In this document: positions 1-8,394 of the stretch, piece after piece
Layout of the letters: every line of letters starts with the position of its first letter
How positions within the stretch are numbered: position 1 is the stretch's first letter
Assembly (NCBI GenBank): GCA_903887035.1
Contig: CAISOG010000227.1
Span: 1 to 14,696, forward strand
Direction of reading: 5' to 3'
DNA length: 14,696 bases
Source: an uncultured Holosporaceae bacterium
GTDB lineage: Bacteria; Pseudomonadota; Alphaproteobacteria; CAISOG01
Made by a program: the position numbers and the translations under genes
The notes under the pieces: model-generated
What the model was told of the DNA's origin: nothing
What the model saw: only the letters and a program-made list of their open reading frames with translations
Database searches by the model: none

Positions 1-56
<56 letters not shown>

Positions 57-274
57 TTAACCGATTCCCTGACGTTTTTGGCACAGATGCCAGCCAGGCG
101 AACTATGGCTTATAGCCCAGCACTGGCCTGCTGACAAGCAAAATCTACCAACTGGCTGTGCTTGCCCTTTTGCTTGGCTGGTTTTTTGGCTAGATTACTG
201 TTGCAGGATGTGCCCTTAAGAAGGGTGGAGTCGCCCACGGGCATCAAAAAAAATCATTGAGAAAACAAATTGTC
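57..274. other. intergenic region between tRNA-fMet and ugd
   Basis: No gene is visible. Besides the tRNA promoter, it holds a 9-bp inverted repeat CAAGCAAAA (135-143) / TTTTGCTTG (168-176), with a T6 run at 182-187 a few bases beyond the right arm. This resembles a weak plus-strand terminator but has no upstream gene on that strand. A second GC-rich hairpin can form between GATGtGCCC (207-215) and GGGCATC (239-245), just ahead of ugd, as leader structure. I could not identify a convincing promoter for ugd; it should lie between about 140 and 250. Confidence 0.45.
109..137 (-). promoter_or_regulatory. sigma70-type promoter for the initiator tRNA
   Basis: On the minus strand, TTGTCA (132-137; 5 of 6 to TTGACA) is followed by a 17-nt spacer and TATAAG (109-114; 5 of 6 to TATAAT). 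Transcription would start near 100-102 and leave a leader of about 45 nt before the tRNA 5' end at 56. Position, orientation and spacing all fit a stable-RNA promoter. Confidence 0.72.
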
Positions 275-1441
275 ATGAAAATTGCGGTGGTTGGCACGGG
301 CTATGTGGGATTATCCAACGCCATTTTGTTGGCCAGGCATCATCAGGTGGTGGCCTTAGACATTGTGCCCACCAAGGTGGAGATGTTGAACCGCCGCCAA
401 TCGCCGATTAGTGATCCCGAAATTGAGGAATATTTGGCGCATCAGTCGTTAAATTTGCGGGCGACGCAGGACAAAGCAGAGGCCTATAGCGGGGCGGACT
501 TTGTGATTATTGCCACCCCCACCGATTATGACCCTGACACCAATTCGTTTAATACCCAATCGGTTGAGGCCGTCATTCGTGACGTCATGGCCATCAATCC
601 CCAGGCGGTGATGGTAATCAAATCCACCGTTCCGGTGGGCTTTACGGTCAAGATGCGGGAGAGGTTGCAATGCCCCAACCTGATTTTTTCGCCAGAGTTC
701 CTGCGGGAGGGGCGAGCGCTGCACGACAACCTGTACCCATCGCGCATTGTGGTGGGGGAGCGGTCAACGCGGGCACAGACCTTTGCCCAGCTGTTGCAGG
801 ATGGTGCGCTGAAGGTTGATGTGCCCGTGCTGCTGACCGATGCGACGGAGGCGGAGGCGATTAAGCTGTTCGCCAACACCTATCTGGCCATGCGGGTAGC
901 CTATTTTAATGAGCTGGACAGCTATGCCGCCAGCCACGGCCTGGACACCCGCCAGATTATTGAGGGGGTCGGGTTGGATCCTCGTATCGGCAATCACTAC
1001 AACAACCCCTCCTTTGGTTATGGCGGCTATTGCCTGCCCAAGGATACCAAACAGCTGTTGGCCAATTACGATGATGTGCCGCAAAGCCTGATCCGCGCGG
1101 TGGTGGAGGCCAATGCTACCCGCAAAGACTTTATCGCCAACAGCATCCTGCGCCTGAACCCCCAGGTGGTGGGGATTTATCGGCTGATTATGAAAAGCGG
1201 GGCGGATAACATCCGCACCTCAAGCATTCAGGGGATTATGAAGCGGATTAAGGCTAAGGGCATACCCGTCATCGTCTATGAGCCGATGGTGCAGGATCCC
1301 AGCTTTTTCCATTCGCCCGTTATTACCGATTTGGCCAGTTTTAAGCAGCAGGCGTCGGTGATTGTTGCCAACCGCCTGACCGCGGAGCTAGACGATGTGC
1401 GGGATAAGGTCTATACCCGCGATTTGTTTGGCGGGGATTAA
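275..1441 (+). CDS. ugd: UDP-glucose 6-dehydrogenase (short, enterobacterial-type)
   Basis: This enzyme oxidises UDP-glucose to UDP-glucuronate with two NAD+ in the cytoplasm, feeding capsule, exopolysaccharide or LPS synthesis. The 388-residue product has the same length as E. coli Ugd and is close to it along its whole length. It has an N-terminal Rossmann motif GTGYVGLSN (7-15), the STVPVGFT segment (117-124), EFLREG (141-146), the central helix region around [15 protein letters not shown] (192-206), and the nucleophile Cys253 in [11 protein letters not shown]. The ATG at 275 is preferred because it starts the protein at the Rossmann strand as in E. coli. A TTG at 257 in the same frame would add six residues with no family support. 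No strong ribosome binding site is visible. It heads a polysaccharide gene block. The strong likeness to gammaproteobacterial Ugd could mean transfer, but I have not measured identity. Confidence 0.96.
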   Translation: MKIAVVGTGYVGLSNAILLARHHQVVALDIVPTKVEMLNRRQSPISDPEIEEYLAHQSLNLRATQDKAEAYSGADFVIIATPTDYDPDTNSFNTQSVEAVIRDVMAINPQAVMVIKSTVPVGFTVKMRERLQCPNLIFSPEFLREGRALHDNLYPSRIVVGERSTRAQTFAQLLQDGALKVDVPVLLTDATEAEAIKLFANTYLAMRVAYFNELDSYAASHGLDTRQIIEGVGLDPRIGNHYNNPSFGYGGYCLPKDTKQLLANYDDVPQSLIRAVVEANATRKDFIANSILRLNPQVVGIYRLIMKSGADNIRTSSIQGIMKRIKAKGIPVIVYEPMVQDPSFFHSPVITDLASFKQQASVIVANRLTAELDDVRDKVYTRDLFGGD

Positions 1442-1511
1442 GTGGCGGCTGTTGGGATAAGAAGATGGGGGATAAATTGATGAATGGTTTAGACTGTCTG
1501 AGGTGCGACAA

Positions 1512-2078
1512 ATGACCGCTAAGCGCGTGATGGATCTGGCAGTGGCGGGGGTGGCGGCTGTGTTGCTGGTCATTCCCTTTGTGCTGACGGCGCTGGCGGT
1601 CGCGATAACCTCCCCCGGGCCCGTGCTGTATTGGTCGGATAGGGTGGGGCGCAACAACCAACTGTTCAGCATGCCAAAGTTTCGCAGCATGCGGGTGGAT
1701 ACACCGGCGGTGGCCACCCATTTGCTAAGCGATCCTGCCCATTATTTAACCCCCATTGGCGCGTTTTTGCGCAAATCCAGCCTGGATGAATTGCCGCAGT
1801 TGTGGAGCATTCTTAAGGGGAATATGAGCCTGGTTGGCCCCCGCCCCGCCCTGTTTAACCAGGATGATTTGGTGGCGCTGCGTACCAGCTGTGGCGTGCA
1901 TGAGCTGGTTCCAGGCCTGACCGGCTGGGCGCAAGTGAATGGGCGGGATGAGCTGCCTATTCCCGAAAAGGTCAAATGGGATGCCGAATATTTGCAGAAA
2001 CGATCATTAGGCTTTGATCTGAAGATTTTGTGGCTAACCTTTGTTAAGGTGTTGCGTAGCGATGGAGTGTCCCACTGA
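1512..2078 (+). CDS. undecaprenyl-phosphate sugar-1-phosphate transferase (PglC/WcaJ C-domain family)
   Basis: This is a monotopic phosphoglycosyl transferase that moves a sugar-1-phosphate from a UDP-sugar to undecaprenyl phosphate at the inner membrane, the first committed step of many O-antigen, capsule and exopolysaccharide pathways. The 188-residue protein is the minimal catalytic form: one N-terminal hydrophobic re-entrant helix (about 9-33), KFRSM (56-60), the Asp-Glu dyad in SLDELPQLW (D92, E93), SLVGPRP (106-112) and [13 protein letters not shown] (134-146). The ATG at 1512 follows GAGG at 1500-1503 with normal spacing and is preferred over the GTG at 1503. The stop overlaps the next start by one base (TGATG), indicating translational coupling. 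The sugar is not readable from the sequence. The coupled dehydratase suggests a 6-deoxy-amino sugar such as QuiNAc, FucNAc or diNAcBac. Confidence 0.92.
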   Translation: MTAKRVMDLAVAGVAAVLLVIPFVLTALAVAITSPGPVLYWSDRVGRNNQLFSMPKFRSMRVDTPAVATHLLSDPAHYLTPIGAFLRKSSLDELPQLWSILKGNMSLVGPRPALFNQDDLVALRTSCGVHELVPGLTGWAQVNGRDELPIPEKVKWDAEYLQKRSLGFDLKILWLTFVKVLRSDGVSH

Positions 2079-4021
2079 TGCCCAAATCCACAACGAAATC
2101 CACCAAGTCGGCGTCGGGGCATTCCGGCGCGCGCTTAATGCGCCGTCTGATCCGTATGAATCGCCTGGGTAAACAGGCGGTGTTGTTGGCGGTCGATACG
2201 GTCTGTTTGATCATGGCCGTCTGGTTAGCCTATAGCATCCGCCTGGGAACCTGGTTTGTGCCCAACAACGCACAGGTCTTTTTGATGCTGGCCGCCCCCG
2301 TGCTGGCCGTTCCTGTTTTTGTTAAGGTCGGGCTGTACCGTTCGGTCATTCGCTATGTCGGGGAACAGGCGTTGTGGACGGTGGTGAAGGCCATGTTCCT
2401 GGCGGGGGTGATGTGGCTTGGCTTGGCCTTTATGACGCAGATGACAGGGGTGCAGGGGGTGCCGCGTACCGTGCCCGTGCTGTACGCGATTGTGGGAACG
2501 ATTTTAATCGCGGGTACACGCTTTACGGCGCGCTGGCTATTGTGGCTGCCAATACGGCAGCGCTTTAATGGGCGGCAGGTGTTGATCTATGGCGCGGGTG
2601 TTGCAGGGCGGCAGCTGGCGGCCTCCCTAAAGCAGGGGCGGGATATGTTGCCGATCGGCTTTTTGGATGATGATCTGGAACTGCACGGTAAGGATGTGGA
2701 TGGCTTGCGGGTCTATGAGCCTGGCCAATTACCCATGCTAATCGACCGTTTCGATATTCACGACGTCATTGTCACCCTGCCGTCGGTGTCGAACGCCCGC
2801 CGTCGGGAGGTGGTGTTGTTTTTGGAAGGTTTTCCCGTTCGGGTGCGAATTTTGCCTGCCATGGCCGATATTGCCAGCGGTCGCCACCTGGTCAACATGG
2901 TGCGGGAGGTGGATATCGGCGACTTGTTAGGGCGGGATGCGGTGGCGGCTGACCCACTCATGCTGAAACGCTGTATCGCGGGCAAGGTGGTGATGGTGAC
3001 GGGGGCTGGCGGGTCGATCGGGTCGGAGCTGTGTCGGCAGATTGCCGCAATTGGCCCCGCCCGCCTGCTGCTGTTGGAAGCCAGTGAGCATGGCCTGTAC
3101 CAAATCGATCGGCATCTGCGCACCCTGACTGACTGTCCGATTATCCCCTGCCTGGGTTCGGTTGAGGATGCGGGTCTGGTGACAAGGCTGATGGCCGAAC
3201 ATCAGGTGCAAACCATCTACCACGCCGCCGCCTATAAACATGTGCCGTTGGTGGAGATTAATGTGATGCAGGGGGTGCGCAACAACATTGTCGGCACAAT
3301 GGTGGTGGCACAGGCGGCCTTTGACGCGGGCGTGGAAAGCTTTGTGCTGATTTCCAGTGATAAAGCCGTGCGCCCCACCAATGTCATGGGCGCCACCAAA
3401 CGATGGGCAGAGTTGGTGATTCAGGATTATGCCTGGCGCGCGCGTGAGGCTAAGCGTGGGCAATGTTTCTGCGCGGTGCGTTTTGGCAATGTGCTGGGAT
3501 CATCGGGGTCGGTTATCCCGCTGTTTAAGGAACAGATTGCCCATGGCGGCCCTATAACCGTTACGCACCCAGATGTCACCCGCTATTTCATGTCGATTCA
3601 TGAAGCGGTTGAGCTGGTGATTCAGGCTGGCGGCCTGGCCAACGGGGGTGAGGTGTTTTTGTTGGATATGGGGGAGTCGGTGAAAATTATCGATCTGGCG
3701 CGTAACATGATCCGTCTGGCGGGGCATTCGGTGCGGGATGAGGCCAGCCCCGATGGCGATATTGCGATTGAGATTGTTGGGATGCGCCCTGGCGAAAAAT
3801 TGTATGAGGAGCTGTTAATCGCTGACAGCAACGCCGAAGCGACCGCCTATCCCAAAATCATGAAGGCCAAGGAACCGTGTCTATCCGCAACCGTGCTGGC
3901 GGGTTTGATTGATCGGTTAAGGCAATCAATGGCGGCAGGGGATGAGGCGGCGGTGCGCTCTATCCTGATGGCGGTGGCCAACAGCGGCTCACCCAAACAG
4001 CAGCAGGTTGATGCGGCGTAA
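2078..4021 (+). CDS. membrane nucleotide-sugar 4,6-dehydratase/epimerase (WbpM/CapD/PglF family)
   Basis: Long members of this family convert UDP-GlcNAc to the 4-keto-6-deoxy sugar used for QuiNAc, FucNAc or bacillosamine in glycans. The 647 residues show a basic N-terminus, four membrane segments (about 33-56, 65-86, 98-122, 130-153), a first Rossmann-like domain with [11 protein letters not shown] (171-181) and a catalytic second Rossmann domain with GAGGSIG (309-315). The active-site region is SSDKA (426-430) and MGATK (437-441). Met437 replaces the usual Tyr, as in the Ser-Met-Lys triad described for Wbp[13 protein letters not shown] (569-580) is the typical C-terminal motif. GGAG at 2064-2067 is the ribosome binding site, and the start overlaps the upstream stop. 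It presumably supplies the substrate of the coupled transferase. The exact product (C5 epimer or not) cannot be told. Confidence 0.93.
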   Translation: MPKSTTKSTKSASGHSGARLMRRLIRMNRLGKQAVLLAVDTVCLIMAVWLAYSIRLGTWFVPNNAQVFLMLAAPVLAVPVFVKVGLYRSVIRYVGEQALWTVVKAMFLAGVMWLGLAFMTQMTGVQGVPRTVPVLYAIVGTILIAGTRFTARWLLWLPIRQRFNGRQVLIYGAGVAGRQLAASLKQGRDMLPIGFLDDDLELHGKDVDGLRVYEPGQLPMLIDRFDIHDVIVTLPSVSNARRREVVLFLEGFPVRVRILPAMADIASGRHLVNMVREVDIGDLLGRDAVAADPLMLKRCIAGKVVMVTGAGGSIGSELCRQIAAIGPARLLLLEASEHGLYQIDRHLRTLTDCPIIPCLGSVEDAGLVTRLMAEHQVQTIYHAAAYKHVPLVEINVMQGVRNNIVGTMVVAQAAFDAGVESFVLISSDKAVRPTNVMGATKRWAELVIQDYAWRAREAKRGQCFCAVRFGNVLGSSGSVIPLFKEQIAHGGPITVTHPDVTRYFMSIHEAVELVIQAGGLANGGEVFLLDMGESVKIIDLARNMIRLAGHSVRDEASPDGDIAIEIVGMRPGEKLYEELLIADSNAEATAYPKIMKAKEPCLSATVLAGLIDRLRQSMAAGDEAAVRSILMAVANSGSPKQQQVDAA

Positions 4022-4027
4022 CGACTG

Positions 4028-4076
4028 CTTGCTTTTCCCAGAAGGCTGTGAAGCGCCAAAATGGCGTGTTAGCAAG
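4028..4076 (+). other. nested inverted repeats downstream of the dehydratase gene
   Basis: An outer 6-bp stem CTTGCT (4028-4033) / AGCAAG (4071-4076) encloses a tight hairpin CGCCA-AAA-TGGCG at about 4053-4066. No T-run follows, so it is not a classical intrinsic terminator. It may still end or stabilise the polysaccharide operon transcript. The 113-bp gap up to popZ holds nothing else I can support, and no clear promoter. Confidence 0.35.
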
Positions 4077-4134
4077 AAAGTAACCATAAAACCTTAAAAT
4101 TAACTGGACTTGTAACCGCAACTGATTAATTTAA

Positions 4135-4743
4135 ATGGGTAGTTCATCTTCTTCACCAGCTCTTGAAAAAACCATGGTCGAGACAGCCACATCCCAAGAA
4201 CCGACGATGGAAGAAATTCTTGAGTCTATTCGTAAGATCATCTCTGAGGAGGATGATCCGGCTGCCGCTGAGCAAGCTGTCGCCCCCGCCCCTGCTGCTG
4301 AGGAAGAGGTGTTGGAACTGGTGGATTTGATCGAGGAAGAAGAGGAAGAGGTGGAGGAAGAATTGCCGCCGCCCGCTGCTGCTGAAGAAGAGCTGGAAGA
4401 GGAGGAGGATTCCTCGGTTGCCGATGCCCCTGTTGTGGAGCAGGCGGAACCCCCGACCATGCCGTTTTTGGCTGATGATGACGATGAAGAGCTTATCAAG
4501 CTGGTGTCTGAGCGTACCACTGATGCGGGGGTGGCCGCCTTTACCGATTTGGCGCGCGCTGTGCATGGCCCCTGGCCATTGGGGGATGAGGACAAAACTG
4601 TTGAGGGTATGGTGTTGGCGTTGTTAAAGCCATTGTTAAAAGAATGGCTGGATCTGCATCTGCCCGGACTGGTTGAGGAATTGGTGCGCCATGAGATTGA
4701 ACGGATGGTTCGCCGCGCCCGCCCCGATATTTTTAAGAAATAG
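4135..4743 (+). CDS. popZ: PopZ, polar organizing protein (DUF2497)
   Basis: PopZ self-assembles at the cell poles of Alphaproteobacteria and anchors the chromosome through ParB, together with cell-cycle regulators. The 202-residue product has the hallmark N-terminal helix QEPTMEEILESIRKIISEED (21-40), which binds client proteins in Caulobacter. A very acidic, Glu/Pro/Ala-rich disordered middle (about 41-118) follows. The C-terminal oligomerisation helices contain TVEGMVLALLKPLLKEWLD (155-173) and LPGLVEELVRHEIERMVRR (176-194). Length is within the family range. The start is uncertain: neither the ATG at 4135 nor the one at 4174 (which would give MVETATSQEPT) has a visible Shine-Dalgarno sequence, and the first 13 residues are a Ser-rich tract of doubtful authenticity. 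In many Alphaproteobacteria popZ lies before valS; here it does not. Confidence 0.92.
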   Translation: MGSSSSSPALEKTMVETATSQEPTMEEILESIRKIISEEDDPAAAEQAVAPAPAAEEEVLELVDLIEEEEEEVEEELPPPAAAEEELEEEEDSSVADAPVVEQAEPPTMPFLADDDDEELIKLVSERTTDAGVAAFTDLARAVHGPWPLGDEDKTVEGMVLALLKPLLKEWLDLHLPGLVEELVRHEIERMVRRARPDIFKK

Positions 4744-4778
4744 CTTTCCAGCGCTCTGCCCTATTGCCGCTTCTCTGC

Positions 4779-4871
4779 TGTCATTTCCACAAAGGTGGAA
4801 ATATAAGCCCCTGTCGTCAGTCATTCTGGCCGTACCATCGCATGGATCCCCCGCCTTTGCGGAGGATGACA
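4779..4871. repeat. degenerate REP/BIME-like palindromic element between popZ and pgi
   Basis: The element is bounded by TGTCAT (4779-4784) and ATGACA (4866-4871). It contains two hairpins: a perfect 8-bp ATTTCCAC-aaag-GTGGAAAT (4783-4802), and ATGGATCCCCCGCC followed by GCGGAGGATGACA, with a CCGC/GCGG core. This mirrors the widespread alphaproteobacterial repeat in which a TGTCATTCCCGC arm pairs with a GCGGGGATGACA arm, here with several base changes. It does not code. It could form the 3' end structure of the popZ transcript. Family membership is from memory and no other copy is in the window. Confidence 0.6.
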
Positions 4872-4922
4872 ATCTGTGATGTTGGTACAGCCAGCCTCTT
4901 TCTGCCGCCATTCGTAACCCCG

Positions 4923-4986
4923 CCCCCTGTCTTTTCGAACACGATAAACGATTCACAAACGCGGGGGGAGGCGGTAGAACAGGGGG
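4923..4986 (+). other. inverted repeat upstream of pgi
   Basis: CCCCCTGT (4923-4930) pairs perfectly with ACAGGGGG (4979-4986) across 48 nt. The enclosed segment includes a GCGGGGGGAGGCGG stretch that could compete for pairing with the C-rich arm. It may be a leader structure or operator for the pgi operon. No clear promoter was found here. Confidence 0.35.
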
Positions 4987-4988
4987 AG

Positions 4989-5015
4989 TGTTATCAAAAA
5001 CCTGTTATCAAAAAC
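4989..5015 (+). repeat. 13-bp direct repeat TGTTATCAAAAAC just before the pgi ribosome binding site
   Basis: Two identical copies lie at 4989-5001 and 5003-5015, one base apart, ending four bases before the TGAGGTG ribosome binding site (5019-5025) of pgi. They could be paired regulator sites or a simple slippage duplication. Confidence 0.6.
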
Positions 5016-5030
5016 TCGTGAGGTGCCCCC

Positions 5031-6329
5031 ATGACCCTGTTGCAACAAACCCTGCATCTTCCACCCGCCCCCGCCCCCCAATTGAATTGGCAGGCGTTGT
5101 TGGCCAAGACCCCCGCTGGCTTGGCGCGGGTGCGGCAGGCCTATGGCGATGGCAGCCTGCCGTTGCTGCGTCTGCCCGAACGGCAGGATGATTTGGCGGC
5201 TGCCGCTTCAGTGGCGGCACGGTTAGCGCAATATCCCTTTTTGCTGGTGTTGGGCACGGGCGGATCCTCCCTGGGCGGGCAGACGCTGTACGCCCTGGCC
5301 GATGCGGGCTTTGGCAATCGGGTGGCTGGCCGTCCACAGCTGTATTTTATGGACAATGTCGATCCCCATAGCTTTGCCCAGTTGCGGGCGCAGGTGCCGT
5401 TGGAGCAGGCGGGCATCCTGGCCATTTCCAAGTCGGGGGGCACGGCGGAGACTCTGATGCAGCTGCTGACCCTGCAACAAATGGCGAACATAAGCGCGGC
5501 GCAGGTGGCGGTGGTGACGGAGCCTGCCAAAACAGGGGCGCCTGCTGGTGGCGGCGATAACCCGCTGCGGGCATTGGCCAACAGCTGCGGCTATGAGGTG
5601 CTGGAGCATGACCCGCTGGTCGGTGGGCGGTTTAGCGTGCTGTCAATCGTTGGGCTGCTGCCCGCCATGATTGCGGGGCTGGACGCGGCGGCGGTGCGGC
5701 GTGGCGCGGCCAGTGTGTTGCAGCCAGCCTTGTCCGCCAACATCGCGCCAGAGTCGATTGCCAGCGCGATTGGGGCGTCGGTCAGCGTCGCCGCGTTGCA
5801 GGCAGGCCTGCCGATGCAGGTGGTGATGCCCTATCGCGACAACCTGCGCAGCTTGGGGCAATGGCACCGCCAGTTGTGGGCGGAAAGTGTCGGTAAGGAT
5901 GGGGTGGGCAGCACGCCGATTCCCGCGCTGGGCACGGTGGATCAGCATAGCCAGTTGCAGCTGTATCTGGATGGCCCCGACGACAAATTCTACACCCTGA
6001 TTACCGCGCCAACCGATCTGGCCGGCCTGCCCAAACTGCCTGGCACGCTGAACGATAGCCGCCTAGCCTATCTGCAGGGGCACGGCATGGGCGAACTGCT
6101 GACCGCGATGCAGGAGGCGACGATCAGCACCCTGCAGGCTAAGCAACGGCCGCTGCGCCGCCTGGCCATTCCGTGCGTGGATGAGCAGGTGTTGGGGGCG
6201 TTGTTCATGCACTTTATGTTGGAAACCATGCTGGCCGCCGATCTGTTGGGCGTGAACGCCTTTGACCAGCCGGCGGTGGAGGATGGTAAGCATCTGGCGC
6301 GGCAAAACTTGGCCAGCATGGCGGCCTAG
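5031..6329 (+). CDS. pgi: glucose-6-phosphate isomerase (short form)
   Basis: This cytoplasmic enzyme interconverts glucose-6-phosphate and fructose-6-phosphate. The 432-residue protein belongs to the shorter PGI form and is about 120 residues shorter than E. coli Pgi. SIS-fold sugar-phosphate sites are GTGGSSLGGQ (75-84) and SKSGGTAET (133-141). The first family signature appears as DPLVGGRFSVLS (194-205), and ESVGKDG (285-291) carries the catalytic Glu region. GTVDQHSQLQ (301-310) holds the catalytic His, and QPAVEDGK (413-420) is the second signature with the catalytic Lys. The ATG at 5031 follows TGAGGTG (5019-5025) at good spacing. It heads a close-packed set with mutL nine bases downstream. 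It also supplies hexose phosphate towards the UDP-glucose used by ugd, though in a separate transcript. Confidence 0.96.
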   Translation: MTLLQQTLHLPPAPAPQLNWQALLAKTPAGLARVRQAYGDGSLPLLRLPERQDDLAAAASVAARLAQYPFLLVLGTGGSSLGGQTLYALADAGFGNRVAGRPQLYFMDNVDPHSFAQLRAQVPLEQAGILAISKSGGTAETLMQLLTLQQMANISAAQVAVVTEPAKTGAPAGGGDNPLRALANSCGYEVLEHDPLVGGRFSVLSIVGLLPAMIAGLDAAAVRRGAASVLQPALSANIAPESIASAIGASVSVAALQAGLPMQVVMPYRDNLRSLGQWHRQLWAESVGKDGVGSTPIPALGTVDQHSQLQLYLDGPDDKFYTLITAPTDLAGLPKLPGTLNDSRLAYLQGHGMGELLTAMQEATISTLQAKQRPLRRLAIPCVDEQVLGALFMHFMLETMLAADLLGVNAFDQPAVEDGKHLARQNLASMAA

Positions 6330-6338
6330 GGCGGGTTG

Positions 6339-8393
6339 ATGGCGGTATTTTCTGATGCCCTAAATCCCAATAACCAGGCGACACCCATCATTCGGCGGTT
6401 GCCCGAAACGCTGGTCAACCAGATTGCCGCGGGGGAGGTGGTGGAGCGACCCGCCGCGGTGGTGAAGGAGCTGGTGGAAAATGCCCTGGACGCGGGGGCA
6501 ACCACCCTGACCATTCGGATTGCCCAGGGCGGGTTGAGCCTGATTGAGGTGGCCGATGATGGTTGCGGCATGTCGGGGGCGGTGCTGGACAGCGCGGGGG
6601 GGGTATCGCCCCTGATGCTGGCGTTGGAGCGGCACGCCACCAGCAAGCTGACCGACGACAACCTAAGCCGTATTGCTAGCCACGGCTTTCGGGGGGAAGC
6701 CCTGCCCGCGATTGCGGCGGTCAGCCGCCTTAGCCTGCTTAGTCGTGCCGCCAGTGATGCCCATGGCTGGCTGTTGCAGCTGGAGGGGGGGCGGTGGATA
6801 ACCCCTCAACCGCAACCCGCCGTGCGGGAGGTTGGCACCACCGTAACCGTCCGCGACCTGTTTTTCGCCACGCCCGCCCGCCTGAAATTTCAGCGTAGCC
6901 CCGCCTATGAGGCCGAGCAGGTCATCGACTGGGTTAAGCGGTTGGCGCTGGCCAATCCCGATGTCGGGCTGCGGCTTAGTATCGATGATCGTTGGCTGTT
7001 GGAACTGCCCGCCGATCAAAGCCCTGACCAGCGGGTGCGGGCACTGCTGGGCGTGGCGGTGGCCGACAATTTGCTGCCTGTGGCGTTAAGCCATGGCGAT
7101 AGCCGCATTATTGGCTGGGCGGGATTGCCCACCTTTCACCGCGCTACCGCCAGCCTGCAATGGCTGTATGTCAACGGGCGGGTGGTTAAGGATCGCCAGC
7201 TGCAGGGGGTATTGCGGGCAGCCTATCACGATGTGATGCCGCCGCGCCGCCATGCCGTTGTGCTGCTAAACCTGCAGCTGCCGTTGGAGGCGGTGGATGT
7301 GAATGTGCACCCCGCCAAGACTGAGGTGCGCTTTGCCGATGCGGACGCTGCCCGCCGCCTGATCATTGTCGGGTTGCGGCAGGCGATCGCGGAGGGGGGG
7401 CAGCGGGCGGCGGCCACGGTGGCTAGTGATATTCGGGCAACGCGGGTGGAATGGCCGCAGCAGGGCTCTGGCATGGTTGCGGATAGTGATGTCGCGGATT
7501 CTGGTTCCGCCTTAGGCGGCGGGGCAGGAGCAGGGGCAGGGGGCGACTCCCGCTACGACTCCCGCTACGCTCTGGGGTTGGGTCGTCTGCAATCTGGCCG
7601 ATTCCCTGTTGGGTCGGCGGGGGGTGCTGGTAGCGGGCGGCAGGGTAGCCTGCGGCTGGGGCAACCGCTTAGCGAACAGTGGGGGGAGCAGCGGCGGGCG
7701 GCATCGCCTGGTGCAGGTCAGCAAGAGGCGACGGGCTATCCCGCGGATCAGGAACCCGCGCCAGACCATAACATTGATTGCAACACTGACCATAACACTG
7801 ACTATCTCTTGGGGCACGCCCGCGCCCAGCTGCACAACACTTATATTTTGGCGCAAACCGCCGATGGTTTGGTGCTGATTGATCAGCATGCCGCCCATGA
7901 GCGGTTGGTGTATGAACAGCTGCGGGCGCAGATGCAGGCGGATGGGGCTGCGGCGGCGGTTACCAGCCAGGCGTTGTTGGTGCCGGTGATCGTTGATCTG
8001 CCGCCCGCGCAGTTGGCGGCGATGCTGGCGGCGGCTGACAGTCTGATTCAATTCGGGCTGCGGGTGGAGGCTTTTGGCCAGGGCGCGGTGGTGGTGCGCG
8101 AAATTCCCAGCGTGTTGGGCGCGGCGGAGGTAGCGGCGGTGGTCGCGGATCTGGCGGAGGAGTTGGTGGCGGAGGGGGCGGCGCTAAGCCTGGTGGAGCG
8201 GCAACATCACCGCCTGGCCACCCTGGCCTGTCATCACAGCGTGCGCGCTGGTCGCCGCCTGAGTCTGGAGGAGATGAACGCCCTGCTGCGGCAGATGGAG
8301 GCAACGCCAAACAGCGGCCAATGCAACCACGGGCGGCCAACCCATATCAAATTAACGCTGGCGGAGTTGGAGCGGTTGTTTGAGCGGGCGTAA
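6339..8393 (+). CDS. mutL: DNA mismatch repair protein MutL (endonuclease type)
   Basis: MutL couples MutS mismatch recognition to strand incision. The 684-residue protein has an N-terminal GHKL ATPase domain: ENALDAGA (47-54), DDGCGM (73-78), GFRGEAL (116-122) and NVHPAKTEVRF (322-332). A Gly/Ala/Ser-rich linker (about 360-488) precedes a C-terminal dimerisation domain. That domain carries DQHA-x2-E-x4-E (515-526), ACHHS (630-634) and QCNHGRPT (661-668), the metal-binding motifs of nicking MutL proteins found where MutH is absent. Between DDGCGM and LERHATSKL there are about nine more residues than in E. coli MutL, including an S-A-G-G-V segment encoded at a G8 tract. The ATG at 6339 lies nine bases after the pgi stop; an adjacent TTG at 6336 is less likely. 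It is probably co-transcribed with pgi. Confidence 0.96.
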   Translation: MAVFSDALNPNNQATPIIRRLPETLVNQIAAGEVVERPAAVVKELVENALDAGATTLTIRIAQGGLSLIEVADDGCGMSGAVLDSAGGVSPLMLALERHATSKLTDDNLSRIASHGFRGEALPAIAAVSRLSLLSRAASDAHGWLLQLEGGRWITPQPQPAVREVGTTVTVRDLFFATPARLKFQRSPAYEAEQVIDWVKRLALANPDVGLRLSIDDRWLLELPADQSPDQRVRALLGVAVADNLLPVALSHGDSRIIGWAGLPTFHRATASLQWLYVNGRVVKDRQLQGVLRAAYHDVMPPRRHAVVLLNLQLPLEAVDVNVHPAKTEVRFADADAARRLIIVGLRQAIAEGGQRAAATVASDIRATRVEWPQQGSGMVADSDVADSGSALGGGAGAGAGGDSRYDSRYALGLGRLQSGRFPVGSAGGAGSGRQGSLRLGQPLSEQWGEQRRAASPGAGQQEATGYPADQEPAPDHNIDCNTDHNTDYLLGHARAQLHNTYILAQTADGLVLIDQHAAHERLVYEQLRAQMQADGAAAAVTSQALLVPVIVDLPPAQLAAMLAAADSLIQFGLRVEAFGQGAVVVREIPSVLGAAEVAAVVADLAEELVAEGAALSLVERQHHRLATLACHHSVRAGRRLSLEEMNALLRQMEATPNSGQCNHGRPTHIKLTLAELERLFERA
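6596..7400 (+). repeat. three poly-G tracts inside mutL (G8, G7, G7)
   Basis: G8 lies at 6596-6603 in the ATPase domain insertion, G7 at 6785-6791 and G7 at 7394-7400. The reading frame is intact through all three in this sequence. A one-base change in any of them would truncate MutL. Confidence 0.85.
7544..7567 (+). repeat. 12-bp in-frame tandem duplication in the mutL linker
   Basis: CGACTCCCGCTA occurs twice in tandem and encodes a doubled Asp-Ser-Arg-Tyr unit in the disordered linker. A second imperfect repeat near 7769-7803, with ACCATAACATTGA / ACCATAACACTGA copies, encodes a Thr-Asp-His-Asn rich stretch. Confidence 0.8.
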
Positions 8394-8394
8394 T

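Noticed and set aside
257..274. TTG start extending ugd by six residues
   Set aside because: The ATG at 275 begins exactly at the conserved Rossmann strand and gives the 388-residue family length.
4080..4134. CtrA-like TTAA-N7-TTAA site before popZ
   Set aside because: Several TTAA words occur, but none with the required seven-base spacing.
4131..4595. Ser-rich minus-strand open frame over popZ
   Set aside because: The Ser runs are simply the complement of the Glu-rich GAG/GAA codons of PopZ.
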